Positions 1 through 10,434 are shown, numbered from the stretch's first letter. The stretch: DNA of 64,000 nt from Brevundimonas naejangsanensis (GCF_003627995.1 NZ_CP032707.1:917501-981500), one strand, 5' to 3'. Notes: generated by a model from the letters alone, not told the origin. A program made the numbers and translations.

Positions 1-611
1 AGCTCCGACTGGGCGTCGTCAATCTCCGTCTGAATTTCGTCCCGATCGTCATCGCTGAGCGTCTCGGCGAGTTCCTCGATCAAGGGGCGTAGCGGAGAAT
101 GTCTCCAGGAGGCGAGTTCTTTCTCCGCATCACGGAGGGCACCCTGGACATCCAGCGGCGTCATCCGGCGCATATCTGAACCGATGTCATTTTCCGGATC
201 GACACCCCCGAAGATCACATATTCGTAGTCGGCCATCGAGGTCGGCGGGCCTCCGAGATCGGGCTTCGGCCGGTATCGGTAGGTGACGCGCCCTACGAAC
301 GGAGGTCCAACATCGACGACGCAGTCCGCGAGGTGTCGCAACAGGCGCGCATTCTCCGCTCGCTCGGTGAACTCGAGGCTGACCTCGACGACGCTGCCGA
401 GCTTATCGTCCCCCAGGCCGTCCCAGAAATGTTCCAGCCCCAGCCTGCGGTCACGCTCGGACAGGCTCGGATCCAGCACCAGTTGGATCGCGCGGAGGAA
501 GTTGCTCTTGCCGACCTTGTTTTCCCCGACGATCACCATGTCTTCGCCGGTCCGGATATCGAGCGTTTGAAAGTTCGCGAAATTCCGGATCACCACTCGT
601 GAAATGTGCAT
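1..611 (-). CDS. OLD-family / AAA ATP-dependent nuclease, N-terminal part (runs off window)
   Basis: About 203 N-terminal residues are visible; the 3' part lies beyond the left edge. The protein starts MHISRVVIRNFANFQTLDIR and has a Walker A motif GENKVGKS near residue 35, the pattern of SMC/RecF-like ABC ATPases and OLD nucleases. This is followed by a low-similarity region rich in acidic residues. The Toprim nuclease domain expected of OLD proteins would be outside the window, so nuclease activity is inferred. An in-frame ATG 33 bases upstream (644) is an alternative start; neither has a strong ribosome site. It is downstream of, and co-directional with, the E2-E1/JAMM genes but separated by about 350 bases, so it may have its own promoter. 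Confidence 0.7.
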   Translation of the reverse strand, partial: MHISRVVIRNFANFQTLDIRTGEDMVIVGENKVGKSNFLRAIQLVLDPSLSERDRRLGLEHFWDGLGDDKLGSVVEVSLEFTERAENARLLRHLADCVVDVGPPFVGRVTYRYRPKPDLGGPPTSMADYEYVIFGGVDPENDIGSDMRRMTPLDVQGALRDAEKELASWRHSPLRPLIEELAETLSDDDRDEIQTEIDDAQSE

Positions 612-967
612 GCGCCCCGCCCGGGGCTTGAGCCGCCCCACCATTATGGCTTGGCACCCATCTCTGATCTGCGACTGCCAAGAAGAAAAAATGTTCTCTT
701 AGAGGTAGCACGCCAAATTGCTGGCGCCGACCATGAAGACTTTTAGCAAAACCCCTTTCGCCAATGACGACGTTGGTCAGAGCCACCATTCACAGGCGCG
801 AGCCACGTTTAACGCCCGGGCCTTGAAGGCCTGCACTTCGGCATGAAGCAAAGCATGGTCTGTTGACCGCATCTGGCTCTTCCGCGAGGCTACAAAACGC
901 TGCGCGTTCAGCCTGCCGGAGGGCTTGCGGCAATGCGGCTGAGTTCGTCGCGCGGTGATGCGGATAT
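612..967. other. Gene-free gap between JAMM gene and OLD-type ATPase gene
   Basis: About 350 bases carry no open frame I can support on either strand. The stretch contains A/T-richer patches near 680-690 and 880-900 and may carry a minus-strand promoter for the ATPase gene. I see no clear terminator hairpin or repeat here. Confidence 0.4.
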
Positions 968-1483
968 CTACTCGATGTTAGAAACGCCGATCATGGGCAT
1001 CCAATCAGGCGATCCTGGTGCGGGGTCGAAGATGACGAGGTCGCAGTCCTCAGCTGCGGGGCGGTCCCACCATTTCCCGCGTGGCTGCCGCCAAGCAGCT
1101 AGCGTCCAGCTCTGCTCCCCCGTCGGCGCGGCGATCGCCATGACGGCGTCCATTATCCGTCGGCCAAGCTTCTGCAGGGTCGTACGGTCCAAGGCGCTGA
1201 GCTCGGCGGCACCGTCCGGATGGGTGTGCCAATCCCCAAGATAGTCCAAGCCTCCCCCCGTACTGGCGAAGGCTTGGTCGATCTGAGTCAGTTGCCAGGC
1301 GTGGTCGGGCAGGAACATATGGCGGCCATGCAGCGCGAGGGGCCCGGGGCCGACGACGGCCGCAACGACGCGATCCGGACCTTTGCGCCAGCCGAGCAGC
1401 ACGCCTCCTGTCTCCAGGGGGGCATACTGTTCCGCCAGCCTAATGATCTCCTCGAGCGCCGGGCGAGAAATCCAGAGCTTCAT
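968..1483 (-). CDS. JAMM/MPN metallo-isopeptidase (Cap3-like deconjugase)
   Basis: This 171-residue protein is a complete single-domain JAB/Mov34 peptidase. The catalytic glutamate lies in PLETGGVLLG (residue about 24) and the zinc motif is DWHTHPDGAAELSALD (HxHP, seven residues, SxxD, near residue 86). Such enzymes cleave ubiquitin-like proteins or their conjugates; Cap3 of CBASS and BilD-like enzymes are the bacterial relatives. Its ATG overlaps the stop of the E2-E1 gene by four bases, indicating translational coupling. Together they form a conjugation/deconjugation pair. No CD-NTase or effector of a standard CBASS operon is seen nearby. Confidence 0.85.
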   Translation of the reverse strand: MKLWISRPALEEIIRLAEQYAPLETGGVLLGWRKGPDRVVAAVVGPGPLALHGRHMFLPDHAWQLTQIDQAFASTGGGLDYLGDWHTHPDGAAELSALDRTTLQKLGRRIMDAVMAIAAPTGEQSWTLAAWRQPRGKWWDRPAAEDCDLVIFDPAPGSPDWMPMIGVSNIE

Positions 1484-3219
1484 TGCCTATTGCACCAGCA
1501 GCGCGGATGCGGCGTCAGGTCATGAGTCGTCCAGCAAGGCGTGACGCGGCCCCCGCCCGCTTCCACTAGGTTCACGACCGCGAGCCCTAGCCGGCTCCTC
1601 GGGTAAAGACTCGGGACCAAGACGCCGAGCGCCGTCCGGACCATTTCCATCGAAACTTCCTGCAGGTCGAAGGCGCCGCCCGTGAAGGTCGGCTGATTGC
1701 AGCCGACCGGCACCAAAACTCCGGAGGGATCGACGAAAGGCTCGGGCAAGGTCTTGTCCCACCAGTGCTCGGCAAGGCAAACGCGGCAGCCGGGCCTATC
1801 GGGCGTGAATTGGGCCACCGCGCCGCCCGCAGCTCCTTCAGTAGCGTGGCCAAGGATGTAGGGCTTGCCTTGTTTGCGGCAGAAGTCTTCCAGGAACAGC
1901 TGGCATTCGTCGGAGGCCGTGGCGTCGACGACGAGATCTGCCTCACGCACTCTCTCCCGCAACCATTCGAGCGGATGGATGCCCAGCCCAATGGCATGTT
2001 CAACCGTGTTTACGGCCACGCCCACCTTGGCGAAATGGGCCACGACGTGGCTGAGGGGATAGTGACGCGCCGCAAAGTCAGCCAGGGCGTGCGCTTTGGG
2101 GCGGCCCCAGTATTCCCGCCCGAGAGCCCAGCGGACGCTGTTGCCAGGCTCGACGGTATCGCCATCGACGACGTCGAGTCGCCCAAGCCCCGCACGCACC
2201 AGTTCCAGACCGACGAAGCTGCCGACGGCGCCTGCCCCCACGAGCAGGACGCGCTTGTCTTGCAGGCCCGCAGACACCGGCGCGCGGGCCAGAAGATCGG
2301 GCGCGATGCGGCGCCCGCTCACAAGGGCGAGCTGGTTTTGAGGCGAGCGGTAGAGAAACAGGCATCCCAGCCCTTCGCGGCCGTATTCAACCTCGTCGTC
2401 GAAAAGGATGACCGTCAGCTCGGGACCCGTCTGCGCGCTCCGGGAGTCCCGTGAAGCGGATTTTCGCCCAACTCCATCCTGCGCGATGATCGCCTCGGCC
2501 TGCGCCGCCAGACGAGCGAGGTCCGAAGTCGCTTCGGGCTTCATCCGCACCCAGCGGCCCGCGACGGTTTGGATAGGCGTCCGCTCCTCCCAGGGCTTGA
2601 ACGGAGCAGCCAGCCAGAGGCCCTGGGTCGGCTTCAGCGTCCGGAGGACAATTTCAACTCCGCCGGCCAGCCGGTTGCGGACGGTGAAGGTGGCGGGCCC
2701 CCAGCGCCCTGATGGCGCGCGCAGATTGGCGTCATACAGGGCGATGGAATTCGCGTCGCACAGGTGATCGAAATAGCTCGTCAGCGGATCGGCAGCGTGT
2801 TCTTCGAGGTCCGCCGCCTCATTCAACCGGCCCTCGTCGTGCGCGCGGGCAGCCTCGATGGCCTTGGGAAGCTGAGCCGCGATAAGGTCGGCGGCTTTCT
2901 CTCCGGGGCGCCATTGGCCAGCCTCCTGTGTCAGCAAACAAAGCGTGCCACTGAATGGATCCTGGTGCCTAGACAGCGTCAGATCGGACGTCCCCACGGA
3001 CGGGCGTCCGTAAGGATGAGTAGGACAGTAGCCGACTCTCAAACCGAGAGGCCCGGCCTGGGTCGGCCATTGCACCTCGACAATCAGGGAGCCGTTCGTC
3101 GAAGAAACGACGACAGCCTCCGCGCCGTAAATCTTGAAGGCGTCGAGCTCGGCCTGGAGCAGGGCAGGAAAGCGATGCCACCAGTCGAGTTCGCTCCCAC
3201 GCTGCGCCGAGCCGTCCAT
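1480..3219 (-). CDS. E2-E1 fusion: ubiquitin-conjugating-like domain plus ThiF/E1 adenylation domain (Cap2-like)
   Basis: This 579-residue fusion probably starts at the ATG at 3219, one base after the stop of the upstream peptide gene and behind a GGTGGG ribosome site. A longer frame to 3312 is only the peptide gene read out of frame. Residues about 1-130 resemble a prokaryotic E2: THPYGRPSV recalls the HPN motif and FSGTLCLL offers the conjugating cysteine (about C94). From about residue 322 is an E1/ThiF Rossmann fold, with GAGAVGS near 328 and VVDGD binding ATP. The adenylation aspartate region is VVDATASD near 430. Cys in VGCNQPTF (about 507) is a possible E1 cysteine. CRVC and CWC near the C-terminus may bind zinc. 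Layout and length match CBASS Cap2, but no cyclase gene is present. Confidence 0.85.
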   Translation of the reverse strand: MDGSAQRGSELDWWHRFPALLQAELDAFKIYGAEAVVVSSTNGSLIVEVQWPTQAGPLGLRVGYCPTHPYGRPSVGTSDLTLSRHQDPFSGTLCLLTQEAGQWRPGEKAADLIAAQLPKAIEAARAHDEGRLNEAADLEEHAADPLTSYFDHLCDANSIALYDANLRAPSGRWGPATFTVRNRLAGGVEIVLRTLKPTQGLWLAAPFKPWEERTPIQTVAGRWVRMKPEATSDLARLAAQAEAIIAQDGVGRKSASRDSRSAQTGPELTVILFDDEVEYGREGLGCLFLYRSPQNQLALVSGRRIAPDLLARAPVSAGLQDKRVLLVGAGAVGSFVGLELVRAGLGRLDVVDGDTVEPGNSVRWALGREYWGRPKAHALADFAARHYPLSHVVAHFAKVGVAVNTVEHAIGLGIHPLEWLRERVREADLVVDATASDECQLFLEDFCRKQGKPYILGHATEGAAGGAVAQFTPDRPGCRVCLAEHWWDKTLPEPFVDPSGVLVPVGCNQPTFTGGAFDLQEVSMEMVRTALGVLVPSLYPRSRLGLAVVNLVEAGGGRVTPCWTTHDLTPHPRCWCNRQ

Positions 3220-3220
3220 C

Positions 3221-3421
3221 TCAGCCCACCGGCCGATGCGAGGGCGGATGACTGGGAACCGGCGGACCGTCGGGACGCCCGGGGGTGTGGCTGGGCGGAC
3301 CGGGCGGAACATCCGGATGCTGCGGGTGGTCGGGGCGACCCGGAGCGCCCGGGTTGTCGGGACGCCCAGGGTTGTCAGGACGCCCAGGATTGTCGGGGCG
3401 ATCAGGCTTGTTGTTCGGCAT
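3221..3421 (-). CDS. 66-residue proline-rich, glycine-terminated peptide; candidate modifier or substrate of the E2-E1 system
   Basis: The ATG at 3421 has a good ribosome site (GAGGA, seven bases upstream), better than the in-frame codon 17 residues earlier. The product begins MPNNKPDRPDNPGRPDNPG and ends SHRPVG. It consists almost only of Pro, Gly, Asp, Arg, His and Ser, has one lysine (K5), no cysteine and no hydrophobic core, so it should be disordered. Three near-identical 18-base units encode RPDNPG. The stop is one base before the E2-E1 ATG, so the two are coupled. I do not recognise the family. A C-terminal glycine next to E1/E2/JAMM genes suggests a conjugated tag, comparable only by analogy to Pup. 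It could instead be a structural or leader peptide. Confidence 0.6.
   Translation of the reverse strand: MPNNKPDRPDNPGRPDNPGRPDNPGAPGRPDHPQHPDVPPGPPSHTPGRPDGPPVPSHPPSHRPVG
3352..3405 (-). repeat. Tandem 18-bp repeat inside the peptide gene
   Basis: Three consecutive 18-base units, differing at a few third positions, encode RPDNPG. Unit number could vary by slippage between strains. Confidence 0.7.
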
Positions 3422-3507
3422 GGCTTCCTCGTTCGGCCGATGGTGGGATCGGACTTCGCCAGAGGCTCGCATCCGAGCTCGAACTCACAGGAAGATCGAG
3501 CGTGGCC

Positions 3508-3537
3508 ATTAATTCACGAGAATCTGAATGACGTCAA
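3508..3537 (-). promoter_or_regulatory. Candidate promoter for the peptide/E2-E1/JAMM operon
   Basis: On the minus strand TTGACG (3537-3532) and ATTAAT (3513-3508) are separated by 18 bases. That is a near-consensus housekeeping promoter about 90 bases upstream of the peptide start codon. It lies in a notably AT-rich divergent region. Confidence 0.45.
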
Positions 3538-3546
3538 TACAAACTT

Positions 3547-3573
3547 CATGATGTTTGTGATAATAGCATCATG
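3547..3573. promoter_or_regulatory. Inverted repeat, candidate operator of the XRE regulator
   Basis: CATGATG (3547-3553) and CATCATG (3567-3573) form a perfect 7-base dyad with a 13-base spacer. It sits between the divergent peptide operon and the XRE gene, and is placed to control both. Binding by the adjacent XRE protein is inference. Confidence 0.45.
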
Positions 3574-3617
3574 TTTGCCGCATTGACACTTCTGACGACG
3601 CAACCCAAACAACAGCC

Positions 3618-3956
3618 ATGATCCCAGATCCCCGCTACCAGCAGTTCGGCGAAGCGATGAAGGTTCGCCGGCAACAACTGGGAACAACCCAGGCCGAACT
3701 GGCTGCGCGTGTGGGGCTGTCCCGCGCCTCGATCGCCAATATCGAAAGAGGTCGGCAGAGCGTTCTTCTTCATCATGCCTGCGACATCGCCGCAGCCTTG
3801 AAGCTGGACCATGTCACGGATCTAATGCCGTCGCGCTCGTCGCTTTCGCTGGAGAACGAGGCACTCGCTCTGTCCGATGACGTGAGCGCTGCTGCCAAGG
3901 CGCAGATCTCGGGCATAATTGCCGCGGCTATGGCTGCAGCTCGGCCTCGGTCATGA
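3618..3956 (+). CDS. XRE-family helix-turn-helix regulator
   Basis: The 112-residue protein has a classic Cro/CI-type HTH at about residues 10-60: FGEAMKVRRQQLG, TQAELAARVGLSRASIANIE, then a short tail without other known motifs. The gene overlaps the following ImmA/IrrE gene by four bases (ATGA). Such XRE/ImmA pairs often act as repressor plus repressor-cleaving protease in mobile and defence loci. It probably controls the divergent promoter region holding a CATGATG/CATCATG dyad. Start ATG at 3618 is the first usable codon after that region. Confidence 0.85.
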   Translation: MIPDPRYQQFGEAMKVRRQQLGTTQAELAARVGLSRASIANIERGRQSVLLHHACDIAAALKLDHVTDLMPSRSSLSLENEALALSDDVSAAAKAQISGIIAAAMAAARPRS

Positions 3957-4471
3957 AACGCGCCGACACCGCCAGGGCCCGCGCTCATGCACGGGACATA
4001 CTTACCGATGCGGGTGTTCGCGCAGCCCCGGTTCCGGTCGAAAAGATCATTCGCGCTCGAGGCATAGTGGTGCAGCACGCGCCCCTCGCGGACGATCTTT
4101 CCGGCATGGCCTATATCCGCGAGGGCATCGGGATCGTCGGTGTTAATGCTCTGCACCATCCCAACCGGCAGAGGTTCACGCTCGCGCACGAGTTCGCTCA
4201 CCATGAATTGCACGCTGACATTCTGAAGGCCGAGGTGCACGTCGACCGCGGCTTCAGAGTTCTCAAGCGCGACCAACTGGCCTCTGAGGGCGTCGACTGG
4301 CGTGAAATCGAAGCCAACGCCTTTGCGGCCGAGCTTTTGATGCCGCAGTTCCTTCTGGACACAATGATGGACGTCGGCGGCTTCGATTTGGAGGACGATG
4401 AACGGGTCGAGGCGCTGGCGCGGCGGTTTCGGGTGAGCGCCTCGGCGCTGCGTTTCCGCCTCCTCGCCTGA
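3953..4471 (+). CDS. ImmA/IrrE-family zinc metallopeptidase
   Basis: This 172-residue protein carries the gluzincin signature HEFAHHELH near residue 78 and a downstream glutamate in REIEANAFAAELLMP, the ligand set of ImmA/IrrE peptidases (PF06114). Family members cleave XRE-type repressors, as ImmA does for ImmR of ICEBs1 and IrrE/PprI for DdrO. The upstream XRE gene is the obvious target. Its stop is nine bases before the exonuclease gene, so XRE, ImmA and exonuclease form one operon. A DNA-damage or phage signal could thereby induce the island; that is inference. Confidence 0.9.
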   Translation: MKRADTARARAHARDILTDAGVRAAPVPVEKIIRARGIVVQHAPLADDLSGMAYIREGIGIVGVNALHHPNRQRFTLAHEFAHHELHADILKAEVHVDRGFRVLKRDQLASEGVDWREIEANAFAAELLMPQFLLDTMMDVGGFDLEDDERVEALARRFRVSASALRFRLLA

Positions 4472-4480
4472 GCGTCCACG

Positions 4481-5884
4481 ATGGGCTTCGTCTTCTACGA
4501 CACCGAGACGACGGGCCTGAGGAAGGGTTTCGACCAGATCGTTCAATTCGCGGCAATCCACGTCGACGCCAATCTAAATGAGCTTGACCGGTTCGACTTG
4601 CGCTGCCGATTGCAGCCGCATGTCGTCCCGCACCCTCAGGCCCTGCTGTCGAATCGGTTGTCGATCGAGCGCCTCACCGACGCCGGCCTTCCTTCCCACT
4701 ACGAGATGGTGCGGGAGATACGCTGGCGGTTGTCGCAGTGGGGGCCGTCGATCTTCATCGGCTACAATTCGATCCGGTTCGACGAGGAGATGCTCCGGCA
4801 CGCCCTCTTTCAGTGCCTGTTTCCGGCATATCTCACCTCGACTCCGGGCTGCGGGCGTGCCGACGCCATGCATATCGTATTGGCCGCCTGCGCCGAGGCC
4901 GAGCCGTGCCTGGCCCTGCCCCTGGACGCCAACGGGCGCAGAACCTTCAAGCTGGACGCTGTTGCCAGAGCCAATGGGCTGGACCAGGGGCCAGCTCATG
5001 ACGCCATGGCCGATACGCGGACCACGCTCGATCTCTGCCGACGCGTGGCCTCTCAAGCACAAGAGGTCTGGAGCCGGTTCGTCCGCACGAGCAACAAAGC
5101 TGCGGTCGCGGACATGGTCGCATCGGAAGCAGTGTTTATCCTCACGGAGTTCCGCCGCTTCGAGGCGTCGCATCGGCTCGTCTCATGCCTGGGCACCGAA
5201 ACCGGCAATCCCAATGGCCGGCTTTGCTGGGACCTAGCGATAAATCCCGCTGAAGCGGCCGCCTTATCGGATGAAGCGCTCACAGCGCTGGTCGCTGATC
5301 CGGCCGGCCCGCTGCGTCGCCTTCGGATCAATGCGGCGCCCGCCTTGACCATGGCGTGGGACGCACCTTCGGAATGGCCTCTTGGCGAGACCGGCGAGGC
5401 CGAGGCACGAGCGGCTTGGTTGGCGAGCCATTCAAACTTCGGAGCGAGGATCGCTCAAATCCAGGCGGAACGATGGACGGATCGGGTACCGCCATCGCAT
5501 GTCGAACTTCGGCTCTACGAGGACGGCTTTCCGGGAGGCGATGATGAAGCTCTGATGGCGGCCTTCCACAACGCATCCAAAAAGGATCGCCGGATTATTA
5601 TCGATCGCTTCGGCGACGTTCGCTTGAAGACCTTCGCTCGCCGGCTGCTCCATATGGAACACCGTTCGGCTTTTACGGAGGCAGAACGACGTGCGGCCGA
5701 TCTCGATCTGGCCGCGCGGTTGCTAGAGGATCGAAGCGGACCGTTGACGTTGCCGGGGGCCCGGATGGCGATCGACGATCTGGTCGCGTCCGGCGAACTC
5801 GACGTCGATGGCATCTTGGCTGGATACAGGGCATGGCTCGACGCGCGCATAGCGAAGGCACGAGCCTTCACGGCAGGCGTCTGA
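4481..5884 (+). CDS. sbcB: Exodeoxyribonuclease I-like DEDDh 3'-5' exonuclease
   Basis: This 467-residue protein matches E. coli exonuclease I (about 475) in length and motifs. ExoI motif is FYDTETTG (residues 4-11), ExoII GYNSIRFDEEM (about 94-104) and ExoIII HDAMADTRTT (about 171), giving the DEDDh catalytic set. The C-terminal part keeps ExoI-specific patches such as VELRLYEDGF, aligned with the AQLYNGFF region of SbcB. ExoI degrades single-stranded DNA and is not usually linked to gyrB. Here it is third in an operon with XRE and ImmA/IrrE genes, suggesting a defence or mobile-element role. The symbol reflects family only. Confidence 0.8.
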   Translation: MGFVFYDTETTGLRKGFDQIVQFAAIHVDANLNELDRFDLRCRLQPHVVPHPQALLSNRLSIERLTDAGLPSHYEMVREIRWRLSQWGPSIFIGYNSIRFDEEMLRHALFQCLFPAYLTSTPGCGRADAMHIVLAACAEAEPCLALPLDANGRRTFKLDAVARANGLDQGPAHDAMADTRTTLDLCRRVASQAQEVWSRFVRTSNKAAVADMVASEAVFILTEFRRFEASHRLVSCLGTETGNPNGRLCWDLAINPAEAAALSDEALTALVADPAGPLRRLRINAAPALTMAWDAPSEWPLGETGEAEARAAWLASHSNFGARIAQIQAERWTDRVPPSHVELRLYEDGFPGGDDEALMAAFHNASKKDRRIIIDRFGDVRLKTFARRLLHMEHRSAFTEAERRAADLDLAARLLEDRSGPLTLPGARMAIDDLVASGELDVDGILAGYRAWLDARIAKARAFTAGV

Positions 5885-6129
5885 TCGAGACGTCTCATTG
5901 AGCTCGTCACGGCTACGACGGCTGTGGTCGCACCATGATTAGCGAGGTGTCGTGTCTCTGGAGGGGGTCTTTGAGTCCGCTCATGGTGCCCCTTACCGGC
6001 GCTGATTTCATGGGGGAGCGTCGTCTCGGACACACGCCCAGGGAGCCAGTCCGTCCGCTGTGACTTCAGTCTCATCTATTGTGGCCCGGGTCTCATCTGC
6101 AGTGACCCGGACCAATGTTCTAGCGCCGA
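5885..6129. other. Island/gyrB junction with tandem 21-bp repeat
   Basis: This gap between the exonuclease and gyrB stop codons has no supported gene. It contains two tandem 21-base units at 6069-6089 and 6090-6110 (GTCTCATCT followed by three variable bases, then GTG, one variable base, and CCCGG; 17 of 21 identical), with a weaker third copy before them. Terminal repeats of this sort occur at ends of some insertion sequences, so this may be a transposon remnant or island boundary. No transposase is visible. Confidence 0.35.
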
Positions 6130-8864
<2,735 letters not shown>

Positions 8865-9992
8865 TCAGGAAGACAGCCCCCCGCCCTCCACGGCCACGAA
8901 CTGCGCCCGTCCCTCCAGCGCCGCGAACAGCCCCCGCTCCGTCCCGGTCATGAAGGCCTGCAGACCCAGGGCCTCGATCTCGTCGAACAGGGCGGCGCGG
9001 CGGGCGGCGTCCAGGTGCGCGGGCGCCTCGTCCAGCAGCAGGACCGGCTGCGCCGGCTGATCGGCCAGGCGCGCCACCTGGGCCAGGATCAGGTTCAGCA
9101 CCAGGGCCTTCTGCTCGCCCGACGAGCCCTCCGCCGCCGGACGGTTCTTCTCGCGGTGCAGCGCCGTCAGGTCCGAGCGGTGCGGGCCGAACAGGCTGCG
9201 CCCGGCCGCCGCGTCGCGGGCGCGGGCGCGCATCAGGCCTTCGCCCAGCGCCTCGACGATGTCGGCCTCGTCGGCGCCGGTCGCCGCCATCTCTTCGGCC
9301 GGACCGGTCAGACCCAGGTCGGCTTGGGGGAAGGGGCGGTCGGCGCGGGCGTCGATGCCGGCCTGGAGCTCTTTCAGCGCGGCGGCGCGGGCCACGGCCG
9401 CGCGCGCGCCGCTTTCGGCCAGCCGCGCCTCCAGGGCGTCCAGCCACAGAGGATCGGCCGGACGCGTCTCGTCGGTCAGCAGCCGCAACCGCTCGCGCAG
9501 GGCCTTCTCATAGGTGGAGACGACGGCGGCGTGGTCGGGATGGGCGGCGAAGACCAGGCGGTCGAAGAAGCGCAGCCGCTCGGCGCGGGCGTCCGAGAAC
9601 AGCCGGTCCTGCTCGGGCGTGGCCCAGACGGGGCGCAGATAGTCCAGCAGCCGCCCGGGCGGCGCCGTCTCCCCGTCGATGCGCACGATGCGCCGCGCCG
9701 ACGGCCCCATGGCCTGCACCCCCGTGCCCAGGCGCACCTCATCGCCGTCCGCCCCCCGCAGCGTCGCCGCCACGGCCCAGGGCCGCCCGACCGCCTCGCC
9801 CGGCTCGCGCCGCCCCATCTCGGCCGCCGTCGCCCCGCGCAGCCCCTTGCCGGGGGTCAGCAGGCTGATCGCCTCCAGCAGGTTGGTCTTCCCCGCCCCG
9901 TTCGGCCCGTGCAGCACCACGGCCCCGCCGGAGACCGGCAGGCTGGCGCTCGCATAGGAACGGAAATCAGTGAGGGCGAGGGAGGTGATCAT
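8865..9992 (-). CDS. recF: DNA replication and repair protein RecF
   Basis: The 375-residue SMC-like ATPase starts at [13 protein letters not shown], the conserved RecF N-terminus, rather than 19 codons further up. Walker A is GPNGAGKTN (residues 29-37), the signature GSSGEQKAL lies near residue 287 and Walker [12 protein letters not shown] near 322. RecF loads RecA at gaps with RecO and RecR. It is third in the dnaA-dnaN-recF-gyrB array, separated from dnaN by a broken GIY-YIG gene and small repeats, so its own promoter is likely. Confidence 0.95.
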   Translation of the reverse strand: MITSLALTDFRSYASASLPVSGGAVVLHGPNGAGKTNLLEAISLLTPGKGLRGATAAEMGRREPGEAVGRPWAVAATLRGADGDEVRLGTGVQAMGPSARRIVRIDGETAPPGRLLDYLRPVWATPEQDRLFSDARAERLRFFDRLVFAAHPDHAAVVSTYEKALRERLRLLTDETRPADPLWLDALEARLAESGARAAVARAAALKELQAGIDARADRPFPQADLGLTGPAEEMAATGADEADIVEALGEGLMRARARDAAAGRSLFGPHRSDLTALHREKNRPAAEGSSGEQKALVLNLILAQVARLADQPAQPVLLLDEAPAHLDAARRAALFDEIEALGLQAFMTGTERGLFAALEGRAQFVAVEGGGLSS

Positions 9993-10041
9993 GCGACGAT
10001 CAGCCGATACACCGATTTGGCGGGCAGAGCCCCCTAACAAA

Positions 10042-10135
10042 CCGCTCACCCCGGCGGACGCCGGGGTCCAGCAAGAGCCACGCCTTCACGCTTGAAGCCA
10101 AAGGACTGGATCCCGGCGTCCGCCGGGATGAGCGG
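10042..10135. repeat. Pair of inverted REP sequences upstream of recF
   Basis: Copy one (10042-10071) and copy two (10104-10135) are reverse-oriented versions of CTGGATCCCGGCGTCCGCCGGGATGAGCGG. Each forms a CCGGCG/CGCCGG hairpin. A third copy lies on the other side of the GIY-YIG gene. Confidence 0.8.
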
Positions 10136-10154
10136 AGTATGGGGTCAGCCCTCG

Positions 10155-10434
10155 TCAAAGCAATGTGGGCAACAGATCATCCCAGCCGGGGTTCATCCGC
10201 TCGATCAGGTCGAGCTTCCATTCGCGCCGCCATTCCTTGGCGTTCACGACGAAAAGCCTCGTCACGCGTCCCGTGGAGTTCGTACCAGACCAGGCAGGAA
10301 ACCCCATATCTAGCCGTGAACCCGCCGCGCAGCTTCTCGCGATGCTCGACGACCCGCTTCAGCAGGTCGTCGGTCGAGCCGGTATACAGGACGCCGTTAC
10401 GCCGGCCGGCCAGGATGTAGGTGTAGAAAAACAT
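10155..10434 (-). pseudogene. GIY-YIG endonuclease-like gene, frameshifted
   Basis: The first about 64 codons encode a clear UPF0213-type GIY-YIG domain: MFFYTYILAGRRNGVLYTGS, HREKLRGGFTARYGVSCLVWYE, ending RRER. Near 10239-10246 the frame changes. The original frame then reads nonsense to 10177, while a neighbouring frame gives EWRREWKLDLIERMNPGWDD and stops at 10155, which is the expected conserved C-terminus. A small deletion (about five bases compared with relatives) or a sequence error explains this. The gene splits recF from dnaN and is flanked by REP copies on both sides, as an inserted cassette would be. Confidence 0.75.

Noticed and set aside
283..602. Two small plus-strand frames at the left end
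   Set aside because: Both are antisense to the OLD-type ATPase gene with its intact Walker A motif.
3352..3405. CRISPR-like repeat array
   Set aside because: The 18-base units are directly adjacent without spacers and encode in-frame RPDNPG repeats.
968..3421. Complete CBASS operon
   Set aside because: Cap2- and Cap3-like genes are present but neither a CD-NTase nor a typical cell-killing effector gene is found within the visible region.
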